Shown piece after piece: positions 1 to 8,506 of a stretch of DNA of 64,000 bases. The notes below the pieces were generated by a model. That model did not search any database. It saw only the letters and a program-made list of their open reading frames with translations, and was not told the origin of the DNA. Each line of letters opens with the position of its first letter. Within the stretch, counting starts at the first letter, position 1. A program made the translations under genes and the position numbers. This DNA is from Mycobacterium sp. (lineage in GTDB: Bacteria; Actinomycetota; Actinomycetes; Mycobacteriales; Mycobacteriaceae), in contig NZ_SCRH01000015.1 in assembly GCF_004298145.1 (NCBI RefSeq), positions 62,001 through 126,000 of the forward strand, given 5' to 3'.

Positions 1-1037
1 TCGCGCAGCCGGTCCAGGGTCGATTCGTCGGTGGCCAGCGCACTCGCCGAAATCCCGCCCAGCACCCGCTGATTGAACGCGGTGAACTGATCGCGCAGCC
101 ATGTCCCGGCGTGTGATTGCTGCAGCACGAACAGCGCCCCCGGCACCGTCACCGCAAAGACCGCCGCGCTGATCACGCCGATCACGGCCGTCCGGCGCAG
201 GGCATGCCAGCCGAAGCTGGCGAGAAACGCCACGGCGGCGGCCACCGCCACGGCGATCAGCGTGTTGCGGGCAAAGGACAGCAGCGAAATGATCAGCGCG
301 GGCGGGCCGAGCGCGAAAAGCATTGCGGGCCTGACCCGGCCGATGATCGAGGCGGCGACCAACGCGCTCAGCACGGCGGTCGCCGGCGTCTGGGTGGACA
401 ACACGATGCGCAGGGCCTGACCGGCGCCCGTCACCCCTTCCAGGCTTTCCGCCCGGCCGGCCAGCCGGATGGCATGCAACGAACTCACGATCGCCATGAA
501 CGCGGAGAACCACAGCGTCACGACCATCACGCGGATCGACCATTTGAGGTAGTCGCCGTAGACGACGAACAACGCCAGCAGGAACCCGATGACCATTTCG
601 AGCAGCGTCGCCGATTCCCGCATCACCATCGTGGCGTCGTGGCCGAGCTGGAATCCGACGACGGTGTAGACCAGCACCGTGAACACGAACATCGCCGGCA
701 ACAGGAAATCGTTGAATCGGGGTCTCACGATCGGGATCAGGTAGCAGATCGCCAGCACCGCGGCCACGTGATAGGCGTAGACCGCCACCGGGCCGATGAC
801 CTTGCCGACGTGCAAACCCTCGGGCAGCGCCGCGAACGCCAAGAACAGGGCGACACCGACCATCCCCTCCGGCTTCACCCAGTAGACGACCAGGCAGAAC
901 AGCGCGGCGATCAGCAGCACACCCTCGGTGGTTCTGCGCACCGAGAGCACGCCGAACACAAAGCAGCCGAACAGGAACACCGCCAGGAGTGCGCCATCCA
1001 CCGCCAGGCGATGGCGACCCGGCAGGTATGGGATCAC
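1..1037 (-). CDS. O-antigen ligase/polymerase (Wzy/WaaL)-like membrane protein, 3'-truncated by window
   Basis: About 345 residues are visible, starting at GTG 1037, whose GTGA overlaps the stop of the upstream Wzz-like gene, so the pair is translationally coupled. The protein is almost all hydrophobic helices separated by short charged loops (for example LLAVFLFGCFVFGVL near the start and LLIAALFCLVVYW after it). Family knowledge: this architecture, next to a Wzz/Wzc-type protein, is typical of O-antigen ligase/polymerase proteins that join or polymerise lipid-linked sugar repeats at the outer face of the membrane. No catalytic motif could be checked because the C-terminal part is outside the window. 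It could be another polytopic membrane protein; the assignment rests on topology and context. Confidence 0.6.
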   Translation of the reverse strand, partial: MIPYLPGRHRLAVDGALLAVFLFGCFVFGVLSVRRTTEGVLLIAALFCLVVYWVKPEGMVGVALFLAFAALPEGLHVGKVIGPVAVYAYHVAAVLAICYLIPIVRPRFNDFLLPAMFVFTVLVYTVVGFQLGHDATMVMRESATLLEMVIGFLLALFVVYGDYLKWSIRVMVVTLWFSAFMAIVSSLHAIRLAGRAESLEGVTGAGQALRIVLSTQTPATAVLSALVAASIIGRVRPAMLFALGPPALIISLLSFARNTLIAVAVAAAVAFLASFGWHALRRTAVIGVISAAVFAVTVPGALFVLQQSHAGTWLRDQFTAFNQRVLGGISASALATDESTLDRLR

Positions 1038-2494
1038 GCCGGCCCGCTGACCTTTGTCCGGTAGGCCCGGGTGGCCGCCTTGATGTGCAGGGACGGACGG
1101 GCATCGGTCAGCACCGTGCCGACCACCTCCGCCCCGGCCGCGCGCAGCGCGGTCATCGCGTCCTCGAGCTCATCGACGGTGGTCCGGCGGGCCCGCACCA
1201 CCAGTACCGTGGCTTGCGTGGCGCCGGCCAGCAGGGCGGTGTCGGCCGTCGCCAGCACCGGCGGGCCGTCGACCACGATCCGGTCGAAACGCGACGACAA
1301 CTCCTGCAGCACCCGGTCGATCACTTCCGGCAGGAACGCGCTGCAGGGCGGGGTCTCGCGGCGGGCGGAGCGCGAGGCGAGGGTGAACACCCTCGCGATC
1401 GGTGATTGCTTGACGGCTTGCGCGGCGATGTCCGGGTTGGCCAGCGCGTTGGCGAGCCCCTCCCCCGACTCGACCCGCAACAGGCCGGCGATCACATGGC
1501 GGCGGGTATCGCCCTCGACCAGCAGGACGTCCTCGCGGATCTCGGCGAGCGCCAGCGCCAGGTTCAACGCCGTCGTCGTCGTTCCCTCACCGCCGAAGGG
1601 CGCCGTCACCAGCACCCGGCGGCCGTCGGGCCCCGTTGCCCGCAGCAGCCGGGCGCGCAGGCCGCGCACGGCGTCGTCCGACGCGCCATCGGTGCCGAAC
1701 CGCGGCGTGCTGCCCCGCTTACCGGACAGCTCGGCCAACGTCGGCAATCCCGAGAGTTTCTCCAGCTTCTCCCGATCGCGCACCGTGCGGTCGCCGGCCT
1801 CGCGGGTCAGGGCCACCGCGATGCCCAGCAGTATCCCGGCGACGAACCCCATCGCCATGTTGCGCACGGGCACCGGCGTCACCGGATGCTTCGGCACCCG
1901 CGGCGGCTCCACCACCCTCGCCCTGGCCACCGGCAACGCTTTGGGCGCCGACGGCGACGGGCCCGACGCTTCCGGCGGCGGTCCCGGGGCCGGGGCCTCA
2001 CCCGCCTCGGATCGCGGTCCGTTGGGTGCGGGCGCAATCGGGCCGTTCGGCGTCAGATTTGCCCCGAGCGCCGGGACCATCACGGCGAACTGGTCAGCCA
2101 TCGCACCCGCCAGCGCCGCGGCACGCGCGGCATCGGTGTCTTTGACGGTGATCGTGAAAAGCATTGATTTCGCGGTGTATTTCACCTGCGTTTGAGTCAC
2201 CAGTGCATCGGGGTTGATCGGGACCTGTAGCTGATTGACCGCGCGCTCCGCCACGACGCGCCCGCCGGCGATCTGGGCATACGATGACAGCCGTTCCTGC
2301 GCGGCCAGCGTGCCGTTGTACAACTCGGTCAGGTCGGTGGCACCCGGAAACGAGATGAGGATCGTGGCCGTCGACTGGTAATGCTTCGTCTGCAATGCCG
2401 TAATGGCGGCGGCGCCGATCGTGCAGGCCAGCACCGCGGCGGCGGCCAGTTTCCAATGTGCAAGAAGAATCTTGACAAAGGTGCGGAAATCCAT
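1034..2494 (-). CDS. Wzz/Wzc-like polysaccharide chain-length protein with degenerate BY-kinase domain
   Basis: 486 aa, ATG 2494 preceded by an AAAGG ribosome site. Residues 1-235 form a Wzz-type unit: TM helix about 15-34, an extracytoplasmic domain, a Pro/Ala-rich linker about 150-208, and a second TM about 212-230. Residues 270-470 resemble a bacterial tyrosine-kinase (CpsD/Wzc) ATPase. The Walker A region reads PFGGEGTTTT (residues 299-308), so the normally invariant Lys of GxGKT is Thr305. Walker A' is LLVEGDTRR and Walker B is IVVDGPP (406-412). The C-terminus has one Tyr in AYRTK instead of a Tyr cluster. Inference: a co-polymerase that sets glycan length, probably without kinase activity. 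It lies between a DUF4832 lipoprotein and the Wzy-like gene in one minus-strand operon. Confidence 0.75.
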   Translation of the reverse strand: MDFRTFVKILLAHWKLAAAAVLACTIGAAAITALQTKHYQSTATILISFPGATDLTELYNGTLAAQERLSSYAQIAGGRVVAERAVNQLQVPINPDALVTQTQVKYTAKSMLFTITVKDTDAARAAALAGAMADQFAVMVPALGANLTPNGPIAPAPNGPRSEAGEAPAPGPPPEASGPSPSAPKALPVARARVVEPPRVPKHPVTPVPVRNMAMGFVAGILLGIAVALTREAGDRTVRDREKLEKLSGLPTLAELSGKRGSTPRFGTDGASDDAVRGLRARLLRATGPDGRRVLVTAPFGGEGTTTTALNLALALAEIREDVLLVEGDTRRHVIAGLLRVESGEGLANALANPDIAAQAVKQSPIARVFTLASRSARRETPPCSAFLPEVIDRVLQELSSRFDRIVVDGPPVLATADTALLAGATQATVLVVRARRTTVDELEDAMTALRAAGAEVVGTVLTDARPSLHIKAATRAYRTKVSGPA

Positions 2495-2655
2495 CCACTA
2501 ACCTTTCTGGCCGACACCACACGAATAGCGCCGATTTGATTTATTTCACCCTCGCGCAAAACCCAGTGCACATTATGCAGCAATCGCCCTGCGGCATCGG
2601 CGGAATCGCGCGCGCGGCGCCCACCCGGGAATTGGCGGACGTCAACGCCGCGCGC

Positions 2656-4350
2656 TCATTGTCGGGGGGCGGAGGTCAACACATCGCGCGCCACGTCCAG
2701 CGTCGCGATCGGATACCACCCGTTGCCGTCGCGTCCGCCGCGCGCCAACCGCATGGGCGGATAGTTCACCACGTGCGATGCGTCCGGTTTGTGCTGTTGC
2801 CACTCGACCGCGGCGCTCAGCGTGTAATGGCCCGGTGCCAGCCCCGTCACGTCGACGGCCACCGATTCGGAGAACGACGACGGGACCGGCTCGGTGCCGG
2901 ATTTGTCGTCGGAGTGCCCCTGGGCCAGCGTCTTCAAGGTCACGGCCGCGGGCAGCGTGCGGACCACCGCCCCGGAGAAGTCCGTCAACCGGTAGCCGGG
3001 CACCCAATGCTCGGTCGCGGCGGCCGAACCGTAGTTGGTCCACACCACCGACAGGGTCGGCACCCCGTCGCGTATCGACTGCGGCCCCGCTTGCGCTTCG
3101 ACCGAGTACCGATAGCCGGCCGCGACATTGGCTTGTGCCCACAGGAGGTACAGCGCGGGGTCCATCGGAGTCGTCGAATCCACGGCCGGGAAGTTGTAGC
3201 TCGACGTCATCGACACGTGGTACGTCACGACGTCCCGCAGGCCCTTTTCGTAGTAGGACCGCGGATCGGTTCCCTGGGGCAGCTGGCACCATTCGGTGAT
3301 CACCAACGCCGAGGCCATTCGGTCTTTGAGTTGTCCGACAAGCGGATCCTTCGACCGCACATAGTATGAGCCGTCCGCCTCGGCCCAGGTGGGTAAGGGC
3401 GCGTACACACCGAGGCAATCCGAACGGATCCCCACCGGCGCAGACAGTTTCTTGGTGACATCGTCGGCGAGCAGTTCGCGAATGATTTCCGGGTTCAGCG
3501 CGGTGGTCACCAATTGTGTGTGCGGGAAGGCGTTTACGTTGGCCGCGACGAGCTGGCCAATGGCCGCTTTGGTGATGCTCTGATCGCGAAACTGGCTGTA
3601 ATACCCCAGCTTCGCGACGCTGTCTTCGGGTGTCGGTCCCGGCGCGCCGAGTGTGTCGCGCAGGTATGCGATGTGGTTCTCGCTGAAATCCCCGTAGCCG
3701 GAGAACTCGAACACGCTGAGCCGCTCGTCGCGGTCGTAGTGACGGCCGAGCGCGGCCAGCAGCTGACCGAAGGCGTTGAGGTAACCGGGGTCGTTCCAGT
3801 TCGGCACCACGTGTGTCACCCCGGGTGTCCACCAATACCGTTGCGGCCCGGTCAGGCTGATGCTGGCGTCAGGGAGGGCGCGCACCCAGTCGGGCATGGC
3901 GATGTTCGTGTTGTTCGCATAGGTCGCGTCGCAGCAGGAGTTGTAGGCGACGACGCGAAGGGTCAGCCGCATGTTTTCGCCGGCGAGCTTCGTCAGTGCG
4001 TCATCGATGACGCCGAAGTCGAACCTGCGGTCATCGGGAGCGTCGGGGGGCAGCGCGGCCGGGTCGGTGGGCTGCAGCTGCCGCCACGTGACACGCAGAC
4101 TGGCGTCATCCGACGACGGCCACGCCGGGTACCGTCGCTGCGCGGAATTGCCTTGCGGGAAAAGCGGCATCAAGAGGTCTTCGTACTGGCCGCGCAGCGG
4201 ATTGGGTACCTCTTGAACGTTCAGCGGTATGGCCGGGCTGGCCACGACGGACAACGGTCCGGGATTACCGCGGTGACCACCGCACCCGCTCAACACCAAC
4301 GCCGCACACGTGAGCAGGACCGCCGAGCTTCGCCTTATTGTTCGGACCAC
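2656..4350 (-). CDS. DUF4832-type lipoprotein (glycoside-hydrolase-like), paralog A
   Basis: 564 aa from GTG 4350, chosen because it gives a compact signal peptide (VRTIRR, hydrophobic core, lipobox LVLSGC) and starts 10 bp after the GGDEF-EAL stop. After the lipid Cys the mature protein begins with NPLRGQYE and then RVTWRQLQP, PDWV, and SVFEFSGYGDFSENH, which match the TIM-barrel-like DUF4832 family; the Glu of GDFSEN is a candidate catalytic residue. The C-terminal part looks like a beta-sandwich (VDVTGLAPGHYTLSA). It is a close paralog of the lipoprotein at 6448-8124. Inference: an outer-leaflet-anchored glycan-binding or glycan-processing protein for the polysaccharide made by this locus; activity is not shown. 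Confidence 0.65.
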   Translation of the reverse strand: MVRTIRRSSAVLLTCAALVLSGCGGHRGNPGPLSVVASPAIPLNVQEVPNPLRGQYEDLLMPLFPQGNSAQRRYPAWPSSDDASLRVTWRQLQPTDPAALPPDAPDDRRFDFGVIDDALTKLAGENMRLTLRVVAYNSCCDATYANNTNIAMPDWVRALPDASISLTGPQRYWWTPGVTHVVPNWNDPGYLNAFGQLLAALGRHYDRDERLSVFEFSGYGDFSENHIAYLRDTLGAPGPTPEDSVAKLGYYSQFRDQSITKAAIGQLVAANVNAFPHTQLVTTALNPEIIRELLADDVTKKLSAPVGIRSDCLGVYAPLPTWAEADGSYYVRSKDPLVGQLKDRMASALVITEWCQLPQGTDPRSYYEKGLRDVVTYHVSMTSSYNFPAVDSTTPMDPALYLLWAQANVAAGYRYSVEAQAGPQSIRDGVPTLSVVWTNYGSAAATEHWVPGYRLTDFSGAVVRTLPAAVTLKTLAQGHSDDKSGTEPVPSSFSESVAVDVTGLAPGHYTLSAAVEWQQHKPDASHVVNYPPMRLARGGRDGNGWYPIATLDVARDVLTSAPRQ

Positions 4351-4360
4351 CGTTGCGATG

Positions 4361-6226
4361 CTAGATCGAGCCCAGCGACGATGACTCGGGATCGGCGAGA
4401 AACGGCATCGGCATCCAGCGCGCGGACAGCAGCGCTTCCATCGCATCGCCGGCCAGCGGACGCGACAACAGGAAGCCCTGCGCGCGGTGGCAGCCGTGTT
4501 GCATCAAAGTCAATGCGGCAGCGGGTGTCTCGACTCCCTCGGCGACCACCTCCAGGCCGAACGCCTCGGCGAGCCCGATGATGGCGCGGACGATGGCCAG
4601 GTCACCGGCGTCGGTGCCCACGTCGCGCACGAACCCGGCATCGATCTTGAGCATGTCGACCGGCAGGGACTTCAGATGGGACAGCACGGCATAACCGGTG
4701 CCGAAATCGTCGATCGCGATCTGCACGCCGACTTCCTTGAGCTCCGACAAGGTCTTTCGAGCGGTTTCGATGTCGTGCACCACGGCGCGTTCGGTGATCT
4801 CCAGGCACACCGATGCGGCATCGATACCGAACTCGCCGATCGTGTCGGCGACGCTGTCCACGAAACCGCGACTGATCAGCTGGATGGGCGACACATTGAT
4901 GCGCAGCATGGCGCCGCGCCCGACACCGTTGGTGCGCCAGCGGCTGAAGTCGGCGCAGGCGCTGCGCATCACCCACCCGCCCAACTCCGCGGCCAGGTTG
5001 GTCGATTCGGCCACACCGATGAACGAGTCGGGCAGCAGCAGCCCCCAGACCGGGTGCCGCCACCGCACCAGCGCCTCCGCGCCCACGATGGCGCCCGTCC
5101 ACAGGTCGACCTCGGGCAGGTAATGCAGCAGCAGACCTTCGCCTTCGATGTCGCCCCGCAGGTGCAGCTCGATGTCGTTGCGGAAGGCCCGCTTGAGCGA
5201 CATGTCCTCGGTGGACACCGCGGTCTGGTTGCCGCCCGCGCGCTTGGCCGCCAACACGGCCTCGTCCGCTCGACGGAGCAGATCGGCGCAGTTGTCCGCC
5301 CCGGGCGTGCCCACCGCCAGCCCGATGCTGACGGTCCGGCTGATCACGTGGCCGCCGATGGTGAGGCGATCGCACAGCATCGTCGACAGGCGGCGCGCGA
5401 ACGCCTCCGCGGCCTCCTGCGACATCGGCTGGTCGGGAATGACGACGAACTCATCGCCACCGAGTCGGGCGATCATGCTCGGCGTTCCCGCACACTCCTC
5501 GATGCGCTGCGCGAAGACCCTGATGAACCAGTCACCCGCGGCGTGGCCGAGGTAGTCGTTGATCGGCTTGAGCCGGTCGAGGTCGAGGTAGAAGACCGCG
5601 ACGGGGCCCGGGCTTCCCGCCACGAGGCGATCGGACAGGTGCGCGACCAGCGCCCGGCGGTTGTACAAACCGGTCAGGTCGTCGTGCTCGGCGAGATAAC
5701 GGAGCCGCTCCTCGGCGGCGATGCGCGCTTGCAGCTGCGCAAACAGGGCGGCTACCGCCTCGAGGGTGTTGATCTCCTCTTGCCTCCACCTGCGGGCACC
5801 GAACTTGACGAAGCCGAGCACACCGGTGCACGCGTCGCTGGATACCAGCGGCGCGGCGGCCACCGAGGGCGACGCGGGCGCTCCGCCCCGGCTCAACCAG
5901 CGGCGGACCCACCCGTCGGGCCGATCCGGGCGCGTCACCACCGGCTTGCGGTCGCGCTCACATTGGGTGAGCACCGACTCGACACCGTCCAATTGCAGAG
6001 CGGCCATCGAATCCGGATCCGGGCCGTCGGTACGCCGTGGCCATTCGGCGACCAGCATCGAAGCCGCGGCGTTGTTGTCGTGGTGGCGCAGGAAGCTGGC
6101 GTCCACGTCGAACCGCTCGACGAGCTGCGCGAGCACCTTTTCGCTCACCGAGGTCGCGGTGGCGGCCGTGGCCTCCATCAGCGCAGTGGCGACGGAGGTG
6201 ACCACCAGGTTCAGGCTGCGTGGCAC
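4361..6226 (-). CDS. GAF-GGDEF-EAL bifunctional c-di-GMP enzyme (Rv1354c-like)
   Basis: 621 aa from GTG 6226, chosen because a GGAGG site sits 5 nt upstream; ATG 6250 (MCSVSED) is the alternative and resembles the start of M. tuberculosis Rv1354c. Domains: GAF about 15-165 (FLRHHDNNAA, LVSSDACTGVLGFVKFG), GGDEF about 170-340 with intact GGDEF at 256-260, and EAL about 360-610 with intact EAL at 384-386 and DDFGTGY later. No RxxD inhibitory site is seen before GGDEF. Family knowledge: such proteins make and/or degrade c-di-GMP, with the GAF domain as the sensor. Its position between two paralogous lipoproteins and upstream of Wzz/Wzy-like genes suggests local control of polysaccharide export. 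Confidence 0.9.
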   Translation of the reverse strand: MPRSLNLVVTSVATALMEATAATATSVSEKVLAQLVERFDVDASFLRHHDNNAAASMLVAEWPRRTDGPDPDSMAALQLDGVESVLTQCERDRKPVVTRPDRPDGWVRRWLSRGGAPASPSVAAAPLVSSDACTGVLGFVKFGARRWRQEEINTLEAVAALFAQLQARIAAEERLRYLAEHDDLTGLYNRRALVAHLSDRLVAGSPGPVAVFYLDLDRLKPINDYLGHAAGDWFIRVFAQRIEECAGTPSMIARLGGDEFVVIPDQPMSQEAAEAFARRLSTMLCDRLTIGGHVISRTVSIGLAVGTPGADNCADLLRRADEAVLAAKRAGGNQTAVSTEDMSLKRAFRNDIELHLRGDIEGEGLLLHYLPEVDLWTGAIVGAEALVRWRHPVWGLLLPDSFIGVAESTNLAAELGGWVMRSACADFSRWRTNGVGRGAMLRINVSPIQLISRGFVDSVADTIGEFGIDAASVCLEITERAVVHDIETARKTLSELKEVGVQIAIDDFGTGYAVLSHLKSLPVDMLKIDAGFVRDVGTDAGDLAIVRAIIGLAEAFGLEVVAEGVETPAAALTLMQHGCHRAQGFLLSRPLAGDAMEALLSARWMPMPFLADPESSSLGSI

Positions 6227-6447
6227 GGAGTCCTCCGATACGGAGCACATATCCCGTCTGGGTCCCCGCTGGGCGTGCCCGCGCATTTCTCGACGGTTCG
6301 CTCGGTCGTTTGCTGGTCGAATTGCGACCCGCCGGGTCAGGAGGCCGAAATCCGTTTGAGAACGGTATCACTGGACGACCCCATCCATCCGGGGTTACGA
6401 AAAGCTCATCGCACCGGACGAGAAATCGCTCCGGCCGAAATGCGTCG

Positions 6448-8124
6448 CTAATCGTTTGCTGAGGCCGAGTCGCTCGGGATGTCAAGTGTGGCAATCGGGT
6501 ACAGGCCGGAGCCGTCGCGGCCGTCCCGGGCCAGGGCCATGGGTGCGTAGTTGACGACGTGCGAGGCGCCCGGTTTGTGCTGCTGCCATTCGACGGAAGC
6601 CCGCAGCGTGTAGTGCCCCGGCGCCAGACCCGTCACGTCGACGTGCACCGACTCGCTCGACGACTCGGGAACCGGTTCCTCACGCGACTGGCTCGTCTCG
6701 TCGTGGACCAGCTTGCGCAGATTCACCGTCGCCGGCAGGCTGCGAACCACCGCTCCGGAGAAGTCCACCAGCTTGTAGCCGGGCTCCCAGTGCTCGGTGG
6801 CCGCCGCCGAGCCGTAGTTGGTCCAGGCCACCGAGATCGTCGCCACCTTGCCCTGGATCGCCTGCGATCCCGGCTTTGCCTCGACCGAGTACCGGTAGCC
6901 GGCGGAGGTATTGGCCTTACTCCACAGCAGAAACAGCTTGGGATCCATCGCCGTCGTCGCATCCCGGTCGGGGAAGTCGGCGCTCGAGGTCATCGACACG
7001 TGATACCTGATGACGTCGTGCAGCCCCTTCTCGTAGTAGGACCGCGGGTCGGCGCCGTTCGGCAACCTGCACCACTGGCTGATCACCAGCGCCGAGGTGA
7101 GCCGCTGCTTGATCGCGTTGACGACGGCATCGTTGGAACGCACGTAGTGAGAGTCGCTGGCCTCGGCCCATTCCGGCAGCGGCGCCTGCACACCGAGGCA
7201 ATCCGCGCGGATGCCCACGGGCGCGGCCAATTTCTTGGTGACGTCGTCGGCGAACAATTCGCGGACGATCTCCGGATTCTGCGGAGCCACCACCAATTGC
7301 GTGTGCGGAAACGCATTCGCGTTTGCCGCGACCAACTGCGATATGGAGGCCTTGGTGACGCTCTGGTCGCGGAACTGGCTGTAATAGCCCAGCTTTGCCA
7401 TGCTGTCGTCCGGTGTGGGGCCCGGCGCGCTCAGCGAATCACGCAGATACGCGACGTGGTTCTGGCCGAAGTCGCCGTACCCGGAGAACTCGAACACGCC
7501 GAGTCGCTCGTCGCCGTCGTATCGCCGGCCGAGCGCGGCCAGCAGCTGACCGACCCCGTTGAGGTAGTCGGGGTCGTTGAAATTCGGCACCACGTGGGTG
7601 ATGCCCGGTGCGGAACTCTTCGGCGGCGCGGGATAGCTGGCGGCGGACTGGCGCATCCAGTCCGGAATCGCGATGTTGGTGTTGTCCGCATAGGAGTCGT
7701 TGCAACAGGACTTGTAGACGTACACGCCGAGGGTCAGGCGCATGTTCCGGGTCCCGAGCTTGGCCAGCGCGTCGTCGATCACGCTGAAATCGAACCTGCG
7801 GTCGTCGGGCGCATCGGGGGGCAGCGTGCGCGGGTCGACCGGCTGCAACTGCCGCCACGAGACGCGCAGGCTGGCGTCGTAGGACGCAGGCCAGGACGAG
7901 TATCGTTGCTGCGCCGAATTACCCTGCGGGAAAAGCGGATTCAGCATTTCCTCGTACTGGCCGCGCAGCGGGTTCGAGATCTCCTGAGCGGTCGGCGGGA
8001 TGGCCGGACTGACCATCACGGACAGTGGCCCGGGATCGCTCCTAGTGCCGCATCCGCTCAACGCCAGCGCCGCGCACACGACAGCGACGAGCGCGCTCGT
8101 CCTCAATGAACACGACATCGTCAC
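6448..8124 (-). CDS. DUF4832-type lipoprotein (glycoside-hydrolase-like), paralog B
   Basis: 558 aa; GTG 8124 or ATG 8118 both give a signal peptide with lipobox LALSGC. The mature part starts with NPLRGQYEE and keeps the same landmarks as paralog A: RVSWRQLQP, PDWM, VFEFSGYGDFGQNH, and a C-terminal sandwich VDVTGLAPGHYTLRA. The paralog A motif GDFSENH is GDFGQNH here, so the Glu that could be catalytic in A is Gln. The copies may therefore differ, one possibly hydrolytic and one binding only. It is the first gene of the minus-strand cluster; 221 bp separate it from the c-di-GMP gene. Confidence 0.65.
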   Translation of the reverse strand: MTMSCSLRTSALVAVVCAALALSGCGTRSDPGPLSVMVSPAIPPTAQEISNPLRGQYEEMLNPLFPQGNSAQQRYSSWPASYDASLRVSWRQLQPVDPRTLPPDAPDDRRFDFSVIDDALAKLGTRNMRLTLGVYVYKSCCNDSYADNTNIAIPDWMRQSAASYPAPPKSSAPGITHVVPNFNDPDYLNGVGQLLAALGRRYDGDERLGVFEFSGYGDFGQNHVAYLRDSLSAPGPTPDDSMAKLGYYSQFRDQSVTKASISQLVAANANAFPHTQLVVAPQNPEIVRELFADDVTKKLAAPVGIRADCLGVQAPLPEWAEASDSHYVRSNDAVVNAIKQRLTSALVISQWCRLPNGADPRSYYEKGLHDVIRYHVSMTSSADFPDRDATTAMDPKLFLLWSKANTSAGYRYSVEAKPGSQAIQGKVATISVAWTNYGSAAATEHWEPGYKLVDFSGAVVRSLPATVNLRKLVHDETSQSREEPVPESSSESVHVDVTGLAPGHYTLRASVEWQQHKPGASHVVNYAPMALARDGRDGSGLYPIATLDIPSDSASAND

Positions 8125-8506
8125 GCGTCAGACCGCGGCCGACGACATGCCCAGCGACAAAGGCCCGTGGCCGCTCGAAAAGATGGTCGTCGTCAAGGTT
8201 GCTTCTCCCAACACACACCGATGCGCACTGAAGTGGCCCCATATTTCGCGAGTTGTCTGGTGCGTGTATCCGGCCCCGGGGGCGGGCCACGAATTAGCGT
8301 AGCGCAGCGTATCACGCGGGTTCCGGCGTTGCTCCGCCGCAGCTCAGCGGTGGTGCGCTCCGGCTTTGGCCCCCTGCGGCGCACGTACGGCCCCCTTTCG
8401 CCCCGCACGTGCGCCGTGAGGCGGGTCACAATTGCGGGCGAGCCTGTCACACTCGGCCGGCCTGCGGTGTCTCAAGGGCACAAGTCCTCACGAATAGGAG
8501 ACAGCC
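8125..8506. other. Divergent intergenic region, 382 bp
   Basis: This region lies between the paralog B lipoprotein (minus) and the FAD oxidoreductase (plus). Apart from the ECF41-type promoter at 8445-8471 and a GGAG ribosome site at 8497-8500, no coding or structured element is seen. It must also hold the promoter of the lipoprotein/c-di-GMP cluster, but no clear -10 could be picked. Confidence 0.6.
8445..8471 (+). promoter_or_regulatory. Predicted ECF41 (SigJ-type) promoter
   Basis: The sequence shows TGTCACA at 8445-8451, a 16-nt spacer, then TGTC at 8468-8471. The published ECF41 consensus is TGTCACA-N16-CGTC, so 10 of 11 defined bases match at the exact spacing. It is 36 bp upstream of the start of an operon that itself encodes an ECF41-type sigma factor, which fits autoregulation. 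Confidence 0.65.
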
